This document shows positions 18,447 through 27,702 of a stretch of 64,000 nt of DNA, piece after piece (within the stretch, counting starts at the first letter, position 1; each line of letters starts with the position of its first letter). This stretch comes from Pedobacter jejuensis (lineage in GTDB: Bacteria > Bacteroidota > Bacteroidia > Sphingobacteriales > Sphingobacteriaceae). Both the position numbers and the translations under genes were made by a program. The stretch lies in assembly GCF_003725795.1 (NCBI RefSeq), contig NZ_RBEE01000023.1, positions 248,001-312,000 of the forward strand, written 5' to 3'. Under the pieces are notes generated by a model that was given only the letters and a program-made list of their open reading frames with translations, did not search any database and was not told where the DNA came from.

Positions 18447-18578
18447 CTTTAAACCCGACTCAGCGAAAATCCTTTTTGCAACATTTTCCGAATGAGATTG
18501 CTTCGTCGTTCCTCCTCGCAAAGACGACAAAGGAAACACGATAGGCAAAAAGATTGTAGCGATGGCGGGTGTTTGGTA
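18447..18578. repeat. Dispersed repeat, copy A, with a nested second repeat
   Basis: The ends TTTAAACCCGAC and GGCAAAAAGATTGTAGCGAT..GGCGGG match copies at 25093-25185 and 45568-45735. The middle contains a degenerate copy of the CGTCATTGCGAGG palindrome family, so one element appears to have inserted into another. Confidence 0.75.
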
Positions 18579-18650
18579 ACCGATGAAAAACGGAACATTG
18601 CTTTCCAAATAATCAAGCAATTAGCTTAAAAATCCTATCTGCAAATTACT

Positions 18651-18682
18651 CTTGTTTATAACTTAAAATAGCGTTATCTTTG
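18651..18682 (+). promoter_or_regulatory. Promoter of rpsO
   Basis: CTTG (18651-18654) and TATCTTTG (18675-18682) are separated by 20 bases, a good match to the Bacteroidota -33/-7 pattern. It lies 44 bases before the rpsO ATG. Confidence 0.65.
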
Positions 18683-18726
18683 CGCCACAATTAATTAATT
18701 ATTAAACACTTTAATATTATTCAAGA

Positions 18727-19011
18727 ATGTATTTAAGTCCAGAAAAGAAAGCCGAAATCTTTAAACAACACGGCGAAGTAGAAACCAATACGGGTTCTGC
18801 TGAAGGTCAGGTAGCGTTATTTACATACCGTATTGCGCACTTAACAGAACACTTAAAGAAAAATCGTAAAGATTTCTCTACTCAGTTGTCACTTCAAAAA
18901 TTGGTAGGTAAACGCCGCGGTATTTTGGCTTACTTATACAAAAAAGATATTGAGCGCTATCGTGCTATCATCAAAGCTTTATCGCTACGTGATATCATTA
19001 AACAAAAATAA
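18727..19011 (+). CDS. rpsO: 30S ribosomal protein S15
   Basis: Primary 16S rRNA-binding protein of the small-subunit platform. 94 residues, slightly longer than the usual 88-91. The S15 signature is visible: HGEVETNTGSAEGQVALFTYRI then LTEHLKKNRKDFSTQLSLQKLVGKRR and LAYLYKKDIERYRAII. It is followed by its own terminator, and pnp lies 174 bases downstream, the widely conserved rpsO-pnp order. In E. coli S15 regulates its own mRNA; no matching leader structure can be asserted here. Confidence 0.98.
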   Translation: MYLSPEKKAEIFKQHGEVETNTGSAEGQVALFTYRIAHLTEHLKKNRKDFSTQLSLQKLVGKRRGILAYLYKKDIERYRAIIKALSLRDIIKQK

Positions 19012-19030
19012 GCGTAATTTTATCAACAAG

Positions 19031-19058
19031 AGCCATTCTTTATAGAATGGCTTTTTAT
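19031..19058 (+). terminator. Terminator of rpsO
   Basis: AGCCATTCT and AGAATGGCT form a 9-bp stem around TTAT, followed by TTTTATTTTT. It is 20 bases after the rpsO stop. Confidence 0.85.
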
Positions 19059-19185
19059 TTTTCAGTAGCTTTACAACAAGTTAATGGAAATTAGGCAGGT
19101 TTAAGGCTTGCTGAAGTTTGCAAAAACAAAAACATATATAAACAAGGTGTGGGCAAAGAGGAAAACACACCACAATTTTAATTAG

Positions 19186-21321
19186 ATGAATGTAATAAAA
19201 AAATCGTTCGATTTGGGCGATGGCAGAATTGTAGAAATTGAAACTGGTAAATTGGCTAAACAAGCTGATGGTTCGGTTGTAGTAAAAATGGGCGATACGA
19301 TGTTGTTAGCAACTGTAGTATCTACTGTAGGTGCTAAACCTGGAACTGATTTTTTACCATTATCGGTTGATTATCAAGAAAAATATGCGGCAACTGGCCG
19401 TATTCCAGGTGGATTTTTACGTCGCGAGGCTAGATTATCAGATTACGAAGTATTAATTTCTCGTTTGGTAGATAGAGCCTTACGCCCAATGTTCCCTTCA
19501 GATTATCACTCTGATACACAAGTGATGATTTCATTAATTTCTGCTGATAAGGATGTTATGCCAGATTGTTTAGCTGGTTTAGCAGCATCTGCAGCATTAT
19601 CAGTTTCTGATATTCCTTTCAACGGTCCAATTTCTGAAGTACGTGTTGCAAAAATTGATGGCAAATTTGTAATCAATCCGTTGGCTAGCCAATTAGAGCG
19701 TGCAACTTTAGAATTTATGGTTGCTGGTTCGGCTAATGATATCGGTATGGTTGAAGGTGAGTGCGATGAAATTCAGGAAGATGAAATGGTTGAAGCTTTA
19801 AAATTTGCACACGATGCAATTAAAGTTCAATGCGCAATTCAAGTAGAATTAACAAAGGCTACTGGCAAAACGGTAAAACGTGAATATAACCACGAAGACC
19901 ACGATGCTGATTTAAAAGCCAAGGTTTATGCTGATACTTACGATAAAGTTTATGCTGTAGCGAAAGCTGGTGGCAATAAAGATGTTCGTAAAGATGGTTT
20001 CACAGCCATTATTAACGAGTTTTTTGATGCTATGCCAGAAGATACTGCAGATTTAACTAAAGCAATGGCTAAACATTATTACCATGATGTTCAGTACGAT
20101 GCAATCAGAAATTTGTTATTAAATGAAGGTATTCGTTTAGATGGTCGTAAGACTACAGAAATTCGCCCAATTTGGAGTGATGTTGGTTATTTACCTGCTG
20201 CACACGGTTCGGCGGTATTTACACGTGGCGAAACTCAGTCGTTAACATCAGTTACTTTAGGTAGCAAAGATGATGAGCAAATGATTGATGGTGCGTTCTT
20301 CAACGGTTACAACAAATTCTTATTACACTATAATTTCCCTGGTTTCTCAACTGGTGAGGTTAGACCAAACAGAGGTGCTGGTCGCCGCGAAATCGGTCAC
20401 GGTGCTTTGGCGCAACGTTCTTTGAAAAAAGTATTGCCACAAGGTGATGCTAATCCATATACTATCCGTATCGTTTCTGATATTTTAGAATCTAACGGTT
20501 CATCATCAATGGCTACGGTTTGTGCTGGTACATTGGCATTGATGGATGCTGGTATTAAAATCAAATCGCCAGTTTCTGGTATCGCAATGGGTTTAATTAC
20601 CGATGAGAAAACTGGTAAATACGCAATCCTTTCGGATATTTTAGGTGATGAAGACCATTTAGGTGATATGGACTTTAAAGTAACTGGTACTGAACATGGT
20701 ATTGTTGCTTGTCAAATGGACTTAAAAATCAACGGTTTGTCTTACGAAGTTTTAACTAAAGCTTTACTACAGGCTAAAGAAGGTCGTTTACACATCTTAA
20801 ACGAGATGAAGAAAACCATCAGCAGTCCTAATGAAGATTACAAACCACACGCACCTCGTATTGTTTCTTTAACTATTGAGAAAGAATTTATTGGTGCAAT
20901 TATCGGCCCTGGAGGTAAAATTATTCAAGAAATGCAACGCGAAACTGGCGCATCAATCTCTATCGAAGAAGTAGATGGTAAAGGTATCGTTGAAATTTTT
21001 GCTGACAATAAAGCGGCTATCGATGCTGCTGTAAGTCGCATTCGTAACATCGTAGCTAAACCAGAAATTGGTGAAGTTTACCAAGGAAAAGTAAAATCAA
21101 TTATGCCATTCGGTGCATTTGTTGAGGTTATGCCAGGTAAAGATGGTTTATTACACATCTCTGAAATTTCATGGGAGCGTTTAGAAACTATGGACGGTGT
21201 TTTAAAAGAAGGTGATAAAATCGAGGTTAAATTATTAGACATCGATAAACAAGGTAAAATGAAACTTTCTCGTAAAGTATTATTGCCAAGACCAGAAAAA
21301 CCAACTGCGCCACAAGCGTAA
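19186..21321 (+). CDS. pnp: Polynucleotide phosphorylase (PNPase)
   Basis: Phosphorolytic 3'-to-5' exoribonuclease and degradosome component. 711 residues with the full architecture: two RNase PH domains (first ~1-230 with [20 protein letters not shown]; second ~310-540 with [31 protein letters not shown] and [16 protein letters not shown]). A KH domain follows ([19 protein letters not shown], ~555-615), then an S1 domain ([20 protein letters not shown], ~620-690). The spacing to rpsO is 174 bases with an intervening terminator, so pnp probably has its own promoter. Confidence 0.98.
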   Translation: MNVIKKSFDLGDGRIVEIETGKLAKQADGSVVVKMGDTMLLATVVSTVGAKPGTDFLPLSVDYQEKYAATGRIPGGFLRREARLSDYEVLISRLVDRALRPMFPSDYHSDTQVMISLISADKDVMPDCLAGLAASAALSVSDIPFNGPISEVRVAKIDGKFVINPLASQLERATLEFMVAGSANDIGMVEGECDEIQEDEMVEALKFAHDAIKVQCAIQVELTKATGKTVKREYNHEDHDADLKAKVYADTYDKVYAVAKAGGNKDVRKDGFTAIINEFFDAMPEDTADLTKAMAKHYYHDVQYDAIRNLLLNEGIRLDGRKTTEIRPIWSDVGYLPAAHGSAVFTRGETQSLTSVTLGSKDDEQMIDGAFFNGYNKFLLHYNFPGFSTGEVRPNRGAGRREIGHGALAQRSLKKVLPQGDANPYTIRIVSDILESNGSSSMATVCAGTLALMDAGIKIKSPVSGIAMGLITDEKTGKYAILSDILGDEDHLGDMDFKVTGTEHGIVACQMDLKINGLSYEVLTKALLQAKEGRLHILNEMKKTISSPNEDYKPHAPRIVSLTIEKEFIGAIIGPGGKIIQEMQRETGASISIEEVDGKGIVEIFADNKAAIDAAVSRIRNIVAKPEIGEVYQGKVKSIMPFGAFVEVMPGKDGLLHISEISWERLETMDGVLKEGDKIEVKLLDIDKQGKMKLSRKVLLPRPEKPTAPQA

Positions 21322-21324
21322 GTA

Positions 21325-21358
21325 AAGTCCGAAGTCGGGAAGACCGGAGTCGGAAGAT
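21325..21358. repeat. Short GTCCGAAGTCGG repeat (copy 1)
   Basis: GTCCGAAGTCGGGAAGACCG followed by GAGTCGGAAGAT directly after pnp. The reverse complement recurs just before purC (about 30576-30612). Confidence 0.6.
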
Positions 21359-21371
21359 ATTAAATGATTAG

Positions 21372-21403
21372 CCCTTTCAGCCTAAAACTGAAAGGGTTTT
21401 TTA
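21372..21403 (+). terminator. Terminator of pnp
   Basis: CCCTTTCAG and CTGAAAGGG form a 9-bp stem around a 7-base loop, followed by TTTTTT. A short repeat (21325-21358) lies between the pnp stop and this hairpin. Confidence 0.88.
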
Positions 21404-21470
21404 TTGTTGGTTGTTTTGTTTAATAATGATTTTGTAACTTGCATCTATAGCTAAAATTGTATAACCAATT

Positions 21471-21546
21471 CGTCATTGCGAGGAACGAAGCAATCTCATT
21501 TATTCATTATAAGTGCATTAAGATTGCTTCGTTCCTCGCAATGACG
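21471..21546. repeat. Near-perfect palindrome, CGTCATTGCGAGG family (copy 1)
   Basis: The two 26-base arms (21471-21496 and 21521-21546) are exact reverse complements, starting CGTCATTGCGAGGAACGAAG. They enclose a 24-base loop. It sits 14 bases before the rpe ATG. Copy 2 is at 28247-28328, and degenerate or half copies lie at ~18488 and ~45758. Confidence 0.9.
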
Positions 21547-21560
21547 ACAAAATAAATTAA

Positions 21561-22232
21561 ATGAAATACATCATCGCCCCATCCATACTTTCTGCCGATT
21601 TTGGCAATTTACAACGCGATATCGAAATGATTAATCAAAGTGAGGCCGACTGGTTTCATGTAGATGTAATGGACGGTGTTTTTGTTCCAAATATATCATT
21701 TGGTTTCCCGGTGATGGCTGCTGTTAAAAAACATGCTACTAAACCGCTTGATGTTCATTTGATGATTGTTCAGCCAGATAATTTCATTGGCGAATTTGCA
21801 AAAGCTGGAGCAGATAGAATTACGGTTCATTACGAAGCTTGTACGCATTTACATAGAACCATTCAATTGATAAAAGCATCGGGTTGTAAGGCTGGAGTGG
21901 CTTTAAATCCACATACACCTGTTACGTTGTTGCAAGATGTAATTGAAGATTTGGATTTGGTATTAATTATGTCTGTTAATCCGGGTTTCGGCGGACAACA
22001 ATTTATTCACAACACCTATAAAAAAGTTCAGAATTTAAATCGATTGATTCAAGGGAGAAATGAAGAATTGATAATTCAGGTTGATGGCGGAGTGGGTTTA
22101 CAAAATATCAGTGCCTTGGTTTCTGCTGGCGTTAATGCATTTGTAGCTGGCAATGCAGTTTTTGCAACTGATAATCCGACAGAAACCATTTCTAAAATGA
22201 AAAATTTATTAAGTACAGGTATTAGCATTTAA
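21561..22232 (+). CDS. rpe: Ribulose-phosphate 3-epimerase
   Basis: Interconverts ribulose 5-phosphate and xylulose 5-phosphate in the pentose phosphate pathway. The 223-residue TIM barrel has family signatures: IIAPSILSADFGNL, WFHVDVMDGVFVPNISFG with metal-binding His/Asp, DVHLMI, MSVNPGFGGQQFI and QVDGGV. It begins right after a palindromic repeat and its stop codon overlaps the start of another repeat (TAACCACAGAT), so the gene is framed by repeats. The enzyme also feeds ribulose 5-phosphate to KdsD. Confidence 0.97.
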   Translation: MKYIIAPSILSADFGNLQRDIEMINQSEADWFHVDVMDGVFVPNISFGFPVMAAVKKHATKPLDVHLMIVQPDNFIGEFAKAGADRITVHYEACTHLHRTIQLIKASGCKAGVALNPHTPVTLLQDVIEDLDLVLIMSVNPGFGGQQFIHNTYKKVQNLNRLIQGRNEELIIQVDGGVGLQNISALVSAGVNAFVAGNAVFATDNPTETISKMKNLLSTGISI

Positions 22233-22340
22233 CCACAGATGAAAAGGATGAACACAGATTTAGAAAATTCACAGTATTTATAAATTTCAAGATGCTCGTC
22301 CTCGGATTTTCGAAATAAAATATCTGTGTGAATCTGTGGT
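22231..22340. repeat. AACCACAGAT inverted repeat (copy 2)
   Basis: Left arm AACCACAGATGAAAAGGATG starts inside the rpe stop codon. Right arm TATCTGTGTGAATCTGTGGT ends 31 bases before the TonB-receptor ATG. Confidence 0.85.
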
Positions 22341-22370
22341 AAAAAATTAACCAAATCTCTACGCTAAAAA

Positions 22371-24791
22371 ATGCTCAAATTTCGGCTAATCCTTTTTCTT
22401 TTACTAGCGGGTTGCAGTTTAGCTGTAGCACAGCCATTAGTTAGGGTTTCGGGAATAGTTTATAATGATGAGAAACTACCTTTAGCTCAGGTTACAGTTA
22501 TCGTTTTAGGTCAGGCGCAATCTACCGTGACGGATGAATTTGGCGTTTACACCATTTATTCAAAGTCGAAAACCTTTAGCATTAAGTATTCTCTACTAGG
22601 TTATCAACCACAAACCTTAAAATTTAACGAGCGATCTGGCGCCAGGATTACGCAGCTAGTAAACTTAATAGCCAATATTAATGAGCTTGAGCAGGTAAAT
22701 ATTACCAATAAGCAAAATCAGCTAAGTAATACCACCACGATAAATATATCAGATATCGCCTCCATGCCATTGGTTTCCGGAAATTTTGAAACCATGCTCA
22801 AAACATTGCCTGGTGTATCTACAAACAATGAATTGAGTGCACAATACAGCGTTCGTGGTGGCAATTTCGATGAAAATTTAATTTATATTAATGATGTAGA
22901 AATCAATCGACCCGTTTTAATCCGTAACGGACAGCAGGAGGGATTGAGTTTTATAAATTCAGAATTGGTTACAAAAGCCAAATTTTCTGCAGGAGGTTTC
23001 GAGGCTAAATATGGCGATAAACTTTCTTCTGTATTGGATATTCGATACGATAAACCCGACAGCAATCAAACCATCTTAAGTACCAGTTTTTTAAACACCT
23101 CTTTAACTTCAAAGCGGATTTTTAAACGGAGTTTTTTGCTCGCTGGTTTGCGCTATAAAAACAATTCGAGCGTGTTAATTAAACAGGATGAAAAGGGGAG
23201 TTATAGTCCGAATTTTGGCGATGCACAAATTCTTTATCAATATGATTTTTCTCAAAAGTTTAATATCAGTGTTTTAGGAAATTTTAATTTGGGGCAGTTT
23301 AAGTTAGAACCAACCAATCGTGAAACACAATTCGGTACTTTAAGCACCACATTACGTTTAGATGTAGATTACACAGGCCAGGAGATTGACGATTACCAAA
23401 CTTTGGGAACTGCAGTTACAGCAACCTATTCACCGAAGCCCAATCAGGTTATTAAATTTATAAACAGTTACTTCAACATCACCGAACGCGAACGTTTTGA
23501 TATTAATGGTAGTTATGTTTTTGATGAGGTTGACAATACTTTTTCACCCGATAGTTTTGGTCCAGTAACTAAAAACAGAGGAATTGGTAGTTACTACAAT
23601 TATGGTAGGAACAGTTTAAATACCCAGATTTTTGCCTCAGAAATAAAGGTCGACCAGAATTTTAATAACCACGTTTTTTCATGGGGATTGAAATTTGATA
23701 AATCTAGATATGATGATAGATTGAACGAATACAACTACACTGATTCAGCCGGATATATTTTGCCAAACAATGGAAAAGATGTTGTACTGCAAAATGTAAT
23801 CAACGTAGAAAACAATATTGATATTAAAAACTACAGTGCTTATATACAGGATAGTTATTCGCTTTCTAATTATGCAGAATTGCAATTGGGTGCTCGGGCC
23901 ACTTACAGTTCTTTAAGCGAACAATTGTTGATTAGTCCGCGGATGTTGATTGCTTACCGACCAAATTCAAATAATAAAATTTTAAGGTTTACCGCAGGTG
24001 TGTATAAACAACCGCCTTCTTACCGAACCATTCGAGATTTTACCGGAATTTTGAATATCAGCCAGAAAGCACAAAGTTCATACAACACATCTGTTGGTTA
24101 CGATTATGCTTTTGATGCATTCGGAACCAGGCTAAAATTCACCTCTGAGGCTTATTTTAAATATTCTGATAGATTAATTCCTTACAAAATTGATAACTTA
24201 AGGATTAAATATTTAGCTAATGAGGTTTCGAAAGGTTATGCTTATGGAGCAGATTTTAGTATTGGCGGCGAGTTTGTAAAGGATCTGGTTTCGTATTTTC
24301 GGATGTCGGTGATGCATGCAAATGAAGATATTGTTGGCGATAGTTATGTGCAAAACGGACAAACTATTTATCCTGGTTATTTAAAACGCCCAACCGACCA
24401 AAGGGTTAATTTTTCTGTTTTTTTTCAGGATAGATTACTAAATAGTCCGACTTATAAAGTGCATTTGAACGCTCTTTATGGTTCTCGTTTGCCTATTGGT
24501 CCATCGCAAACACCAAAGTATTTAGATAAATTTTTCGTACCCTCCTACAAACGTGTTGATATCGGCTTTTCAAAAGATTTTTTAGATGATGCTGCATTAC
24601 ATAAGCCTAAGTTTTTAGATAAAAATTTTAATTCGGTAATTCTGTTTTTCGAGGTTTTTAATATGCTGAATATTAATAACACAGTATCCTATCTTTGGCT
24701 TAAAGATGTTGATAATGTGCAATATGCGATTCCGAATTATTTAACTGGTAGGCAGTTTAATTTGAAATTAATTGTGAAGTTAAAAAACTAA
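22371..24791 (+). CDS. TonB-dependent outer-membrane receptor
   Basis: 806 residues. Signal peptide with a possible lipobox-like LLLAGCSLAVAQ at ~13-22. A carboxypeptidase-regulatory-like domain lies at ~25-110 (VSGIVYNDEKLPLAQVTVIV). The plug at ~125-230 has TMLKTLPGVSTNNELSAQYS and VRGGNFDENLIYINDVEI. A β-barrel of ~570 residues follows. It is shorter than SusC proteins and has no SusD neighbour, so a polysaccharide-uptake role is unlikely; a siderophore, cofactor or peptide ligand is possible but not predictable. No TonB box was identified with confidence. The C-terminus ends FNLKLIVKLKN. Confidence 0.93.
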   Translation: MLKFRLILFLLLAGCSLAVAQPLVRVSGIVYNDEKLPLAQVTVIVLGQAQSTVTDEFGVYTIYSKSKTFSIKYSLLGYQPQTLKFNERSGARITQLVNLIANINELEQVNITNKQNQLSNTTTINISDIASMPLVSGNFETMLKTLPGVSTNNELSAQYSVRGGNFDENLIYINDVEINRPVLIRNGQQEGLSFINSELVTKAKFSAGGFEAKYGDKLSSVLDIRYDKPDSNQTILSTSFLNTSLTSKRIFKRSFLLAGLRYKNNSSVLIKQDEKGSYSPNFGDAQILYQYDFSQKFNISVLGNFNLGQFKLEPTNRETQFGTLSTTLRLDVDYTGQEIDDYQTLGTAVTATYSPKPNQVIKFINSYFNITERERFDINGSYVFDEVDNTFSPDSFGPVTKNRGIGSYYNYGRNSLNTQIFASEIKVDQNFNNHVFSWGLKFDKSRYDDRLNEYNYTDSAGYILPNNGKDVVLQNVINVENNIDIKNYSAYIQDSYSLSNYAELQLGARATYSSLSEQLLISPRMLIAYRPNSNNKILRFTAGVYKQPPSYRTIRDFTGILNISQKAQSSYNTSVGYDYAFDAFGTRLKFTSEAYFKYSDRLIPYKIDNLRIKYLANEVSKGYAYGADFSIGGEFVKDLVSYFRMSVMHANEDIVGDSYVQNGQTIYPGYLKRPTDQRVNFSVFFQDRLLNSPTYKVHLNALYGSRLPIGPSQTPKYLDKFFVPSYKRVDIGFSKDFLDDAALHKPKFLDKNFNSVILFFEVFNMLNINNTVSYLWLKDVDNVQYAIPNYLTGRQFNLKLIVKLKN

Positions 24792-24865
24792 TTAGTGATT
24801 GGGAACAGGATTAAAAGATTATAGGATTTCAGGATTTTAGTGATGAAATATAGGTTTTGTGAGGT

Positions 24866-25011
24866 AACCTACGATTGAAATTGTGGGTTCTGCGGCTGGG
24901 AAAAGGTTAATATTAGGTTACCCACGATTTCAATCGTGGGTTATGCAAATTTATCTGGTTATTACAATTGCTTTTACATTTTGAAACATAGCCCATGATT
25001 TCAATCATGGG
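24866..25011. repeat. Three hairpins of the CCCACGATTTCAATCGTGGG type
   Basis: Hairpins at 24866-24889 (degenerate), 24920-24941 (perfect) and 24992-25011 (CCCATGATTTCAATCATGGG, with compensatory changes). The compensating substitutions keep each stem paired, as in REP-like elements mobilised by TnpA_REP/RAYT proteins. No such protein is in the window. Confidence 0.85.
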
Positions 25012-25092
25012 AATTATAATTGTATTATAAAAAATAGCCAAATTATACGTTTTGTTTGGAAAACCAACCTAAGCATTACGGAACCTGAATCA

Positions 25093-25185
25093 TTTAAACC
25101 CGACAAAAGCGGAAATACTTTTTGTTGCAGCAACTGATAAGTTCCGTATAACAGTAACAAAAAGATTGCAGCGTATGGCGGGACT
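25093..25185. repeat. Dispersed repeat, copy B
   Basis: Begins TTTAAACCCGACAAAAGCGG and ends near AAAAAGATTGCAGCG..ATGGCGGGACTG. The shared ends define the family with 18447-18578 and 45568-45735. Confidence 0.75.
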
Positions 25186-25390
25186 GCTGGATCCTAAAGA
25201 CTACTGGTTTTGCTTTTCAAATCGTATTAAATTACCAACATTACGTTAATCGTTTTAATTGCAAAAAGTGTAATAAAACCACTGATTTTGGCTGAATTTT
25301 TAACAAAATTTAATTTTTTATGATACTATTTTGTAGGTAGAACTGCTTTAAAAATTTTACATTTACGCCAACAATCATTTATATAATAAG

Positions 25391-26464
25391 ATGAAGCATA
25401 ATTTTGGCGCAGGCCCTTGTATTTTACCTCAAGAAGTGTTTAAACAAGCTGCACAGGCAGTTTTAGATTTTAACGATGGATTATCGATTTTAGAAATTTC
25501 GCACAGAACAACCGAATTTGAGGCCGTTGTTGCTGAAGCAGATAAGTTGGTGAAAGAGTTATTAAATTTGCCATCGGGTTATTCCGTTTTATTTTTACAG
25601 GGCGGTGCAAGTTTACAATTTGCTATGGTTCCGATGAATTTATTGGGTGATGGACAGATTGCAAGTTATTTAGATTCAGGTGTTTGGGCAACTAAAGCGT
25701 TAAAAGAGGCTAAATTTGTGGGTAATGTAAACGTAGTAGCATCATCTAAAGATTCGAATTATACTTTTATTCCAAAAGATTTTGAAATTCCTGCTGATAG
25801 CGCTTATTTCCACTATACCTCTAACAATACCATTTATGGAACAGAGCTTTTTGAAGTTCCGGAAACGAATGTTCCTGTTGTTTGCGACATGTCATCAGAC
25901 ATCATGAGCCGTGTAATTGATGTTTCGAAATTCGATTTAATTTATGCTGGTGCACAAAAAAATATTGGTCCGGCGGGTTTGACAATTGTGGTAGTAAAGG
26001 ATGAGGTTTTGGGTAAAATCGACCGTAAAATTCCGTCGATGTTAAACTATCAATCGCATATTGATAATGGTTCGATGTACAATACACCACCAGTTTTCTC
26101 TATTTATGTAGCACTTCTTAATCTTCGTTGGTTAAAATCTAAAGGTGGTGTGGCAGAAATTGAAAAAGAGAATAAGCAAAAAGCAGAAGCGCTTTACAGA
26201 GAAATAGACCGAAATCCATTATTTAAAGGTACCTGTGCCGTTGAAGACCGCTCTAGAATGAATGTGTGTTTCGTAATGGAAAATCCTGAATTGGAAAAAC
26301 CATTTTTGAAATATGCTGAAGAAGAGGGAATTGTTGGTATTAAAGGCCATAGAAGTGTGGGCGGTTTCCGTGCATCTATGTATAATGCTTTGCCAATTAC
26401 CAGCGTACATGCATTAATTGATGCGATGCAGTTATTCGAAGAAAAACAAGCGAAAGCAAATTAA
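25391..26464 (+). CDS. serC: Phosphoserine aminotransferase
   Basis: PLP enzyme converting 3-phosphohydroxypyruvate and glutamate to phosphoserine (also used in pyridoxal phosphate synthesis in some bacteria). 357 residues, class V aminotransferase. The start [38 protein letters not shown] and [13 protein letters not shown] bind substrate and cofactor. The PLP lysine lies in [13 protein letters not shown], and [16 protein letters not shown] is near the C-terminus. It is followed by serA with a repeat element in the gap, a two-gene serine-pathway unit. Confidence 0.97.
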   Translation: MKHNFGAGPCILPQEVFKQAAQAVLDFNDGLSILEISHRTTEFEAVVAEADKLVKELLNLPSGYSVLFLQGGASLQFAMVPMNLLGDGQIASYLDSGVWATKALKEAKFVGNVNVVASSKDSNYTFIPKDFEIPADSAYFHYTSNNTIYGTELFEVPETNVPVVCDMSSDIMSRVIDVSKFDLIYAGAQKNIGPAGLTIVVVKDEVLGKIDRKIPSMLNYQSHIDNGSMYNTPPVFSIYVALLNLRWLKSKGGVAEIEKENKQKAEALYREIDRNPLFKGTCAVEDRSRMNVCFVMENPELEKPFLKYAEEEGIVGIKGHRSVGGFRASMYNALPITSVHALIDAMQLFEEKQAKAN

Positions 26465-26475
26465 AATTTACATTT

Positions 26476-26546
26476 TACCACAGATAAGAAAAGATAAACA
26501 CAGATGCATTTTGATAACCTGTGTAATCCAAAAAATCTGTGCAATG
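26476..26546. repeat. AACCACAGAT inverted repeat (copy 3) between serC and serA
   Basis: Left arm TTACCACAGATAAGAAAAG and right arm with CCTGTGTAATCC and AATCTGTGCAATGA. The right arm runs into the serA ATG (26544), so the hairpin would cover the translation start region. Confidence 0.8.
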
Positions 26547-27506
26547 ATAAAAACAATGATTAAGATATTAGCAAACGATGGAATTGACCCTATCGGTAAA
26601 GAATTATTAGAAAAAGCAGGTTTCCAGGTTGATACAGAAACGATTCCAAAAGAACAATTGGCTGAGGCTTTGAAAAACTACGATGCAATTACTGTTCGTA
26701 GTGCAACTAAAGTTAGAAAAGAATTGATTGATGCCGTTCCGAATATTAAGTTGATTGGAAGAGGTGGCGTTGGTATGGATAATATTGATGTAGAATATGC
26801 TCGTAGTCAGGGTGTTGCGGTTGTTAATACACCAGCTGCATCTTCATTATCGGTTGCAGAATTGGTATTTTCTCACTTATTTACAGGCATTAGATTTTTG
26901 CAGGATGCTAACCGTAAAATGCCTGTTGAAGGTGCAACGCAGTTCAATAACCTAAAAAAAGCGTATGCAAAAGGAACTGAATTAAGCGGTAAAACCATCG
27001 GTATAATTGGCTTTGGTCGTATTGGTAGAGCAACGGCTAAAGTAGCTTTAGGTTTAGGAATGAATGTTTTGGCTTATGATTTATATCCATCTGAAACTGA
27101 AATAACTTTGGACTTTCAAGGCGGACAATCGGTAAGTATTCCGATTAAAACGGTTTCTTTAGATGAAGTAATTGCCGGAAGTGATTTCTTGAGTTTACAC
27201 ACACCATTTGCAGATAAACCTATTTTAGGTACTGAAGAATTTGCAAAAATGAAAAATGGCGTAGGTATTGTAAACTGCTCTCGTGGTGGTACAATTGATG
27301 AGCCTGCTTTAATTGAGGCTTTGAATTCTGGTAAAGTTGCTTTTGCTGGATTAGATGTATTTGATAATGAGCCTACACCATTGGCTGAAATTTTAACACA
27401 TCCTAAAATATCATTAACACCACACATTGGTGCATCAACAAACGAGGCGCAAGAGCGTATCGGTACAGAATTGGCTACGCTGATTATTGAGCATTTTAAG
27501 AAATAA
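26544..27506 (+). CDS. serA: D-3-phosphoglycerate dehydrogenase, short form
   Basis: Oxidises 3-phosphoglycerate to 3-phosphohydroxypyruvate, the step before SerC. From ATG 26544 the protein has 320 residues: a substrate-binding domain (ITVRSATKVRKEL, GRGGVGMDNID) and an NAD domain with GIIGFGRIGRATAK, the catalytic region NCSRGGTIDEPAL, and PHIGASTNEAQERI with the catalytic His. It lacks the C-terminal ACT/intervening domains of the serine-inhibited forms, so it is probably not regulated by serine through ACT. The upstream open frame (from 26418) overlaps serC and repeat sequence and is rejected. ATG 26556 is an alternative start. Confidence 0.93.
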   Translation: MIKTMIKILANDGIDPIGKELLEKAGFQVDTETIPKEQLAEALKNYDAITVRSATKVRKELIDAVPNIKLIGRGGVGMDNIDVEYARSQGVAVVNTPAASSLSVAELVFSHLFTGIRFLQDANRKMPVEGATQFNNLKKAYAKGTELSGKTIGIIGFGRIGRATAKVALGLGMNVLAYDLYPSETEITLDFQGGQSVSIPIKTVSLDEVIAGSDFLSLHTPFADKPILGTEEFAKMKNGVGIVNCSRGGTIDEPALIEALNSGKVAFAGLDVFDNEPTPLAEILTHPKISLTPHIGASTNEAQERIGTELATLIIEHFKK

Positions 27507-27516
27507 ATTCTTTTTC

Positions 27517-27549
27517 AAACCTTATAGGTTTTAAAAACCTATAAGGTTT
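27517..27549. repeat. Palindrome AAACCTTATAGG..CCTATAAGGTTT (copy 1)
   Basis: 33-base inverted repeat 10 bases after the serA stop, rich in T on one side, so it may also work as a terminator. A 33-base relative with the arms swapped lies at 50076-50108. Confidence 0.8.
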
Positions 27550-27555
27550 ATATTT

Positions 27556-27702
27556 CTAATCTAAAGCCTTTGTCAATACCCAATAACGATAGCCCAATAC
27601 TGCTTTTTGAAAAGGAGTAAGCTTGTTGGGGTCTTTTTTATAAAGACTAGGTAATATTACCTTATTGATTTTTAACAAAATCTTAAACAATCCTTTTTTC
27701 AT
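27556..27702 (-). CDS. Small basic protein of unknown function (48 aa)
   Basis: Reading from ATG 27702 on the reverse strand gives 48 residues: MKKGLFKILLKINKVILPSL, then a lysine-rich linker (YKKDPNKLTPFQKA) and a C-terminal GYRYWVLTKALD. It resembles short Bacteroidota proteins of the same layout, sometimes labelled SsrA-binding protein in databases; that recollection is uncertain and it is not SmpB. The start overlaps the last 20 bases of the upstream gene in another frame, indicating translational coupling. The conserved-looking ends and tight coupling support a real gene. It probably lies at the membrane surface. Confidence 0.7.
   Translation of the reverse strand: MKKGLFKILLKINKVILPSLYKKDPNKLTPFQKAVLGYRYWVLTKALD

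Larger units (their letters stand above)
18329..18726. other. Intergenic region thioesterase-rpsO (~400 bp)
   Basis: It contains the divergent promoters and one nested repeat. From 18447 a dispersed-repeat copy begins (TTTAAACCCGAC), carries an inserted GATTGCTTCG..CGCAAAGACGAC element (about 18488-18530), and ends with GGCAAAAAGATTGTAGCGA and TGGCGGG near 18578. No convincing gene was found. The short reverse-strand reading frame here is repeat sequence. Confidence 0.7.
24792..25390. other. Repeat-rich intergenic region (~600 bp)
   Basis: It holds three related hairpins (24866-25011), a copy of the dispersed repeat (25093-25185), then ~200 bp of AT-rich upstream sequence of serC. No ORF or RNA gene was recognised. 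A weak -7-like TACATTTA lies at 25358-25365. Confidence 0.7.

Noticed and set aside
18432..18620. 62-codon reverse-strand ORF
   Set aside because: It lies wholly in nested dispersed repeats and shows no protein-like features.
24792..25390. Insertion sequence remnant
   Set aside because: No transposase fragment in any frame. Only hairpins and a short dispersed repeat are present.
26418..26543. N-terminal extension of SerA
   Set aside because: It overlaps the serC 3' end and runs through an inverted repeat. The SerA fold begins at 26544-26556.
27556..27702. SmpB (SsrA-binding protein)
   Set aside because: 48 residues is far too short and lacks the SmpB β-barrel. Similar small proteins carry that label in databases, probably wrongly.
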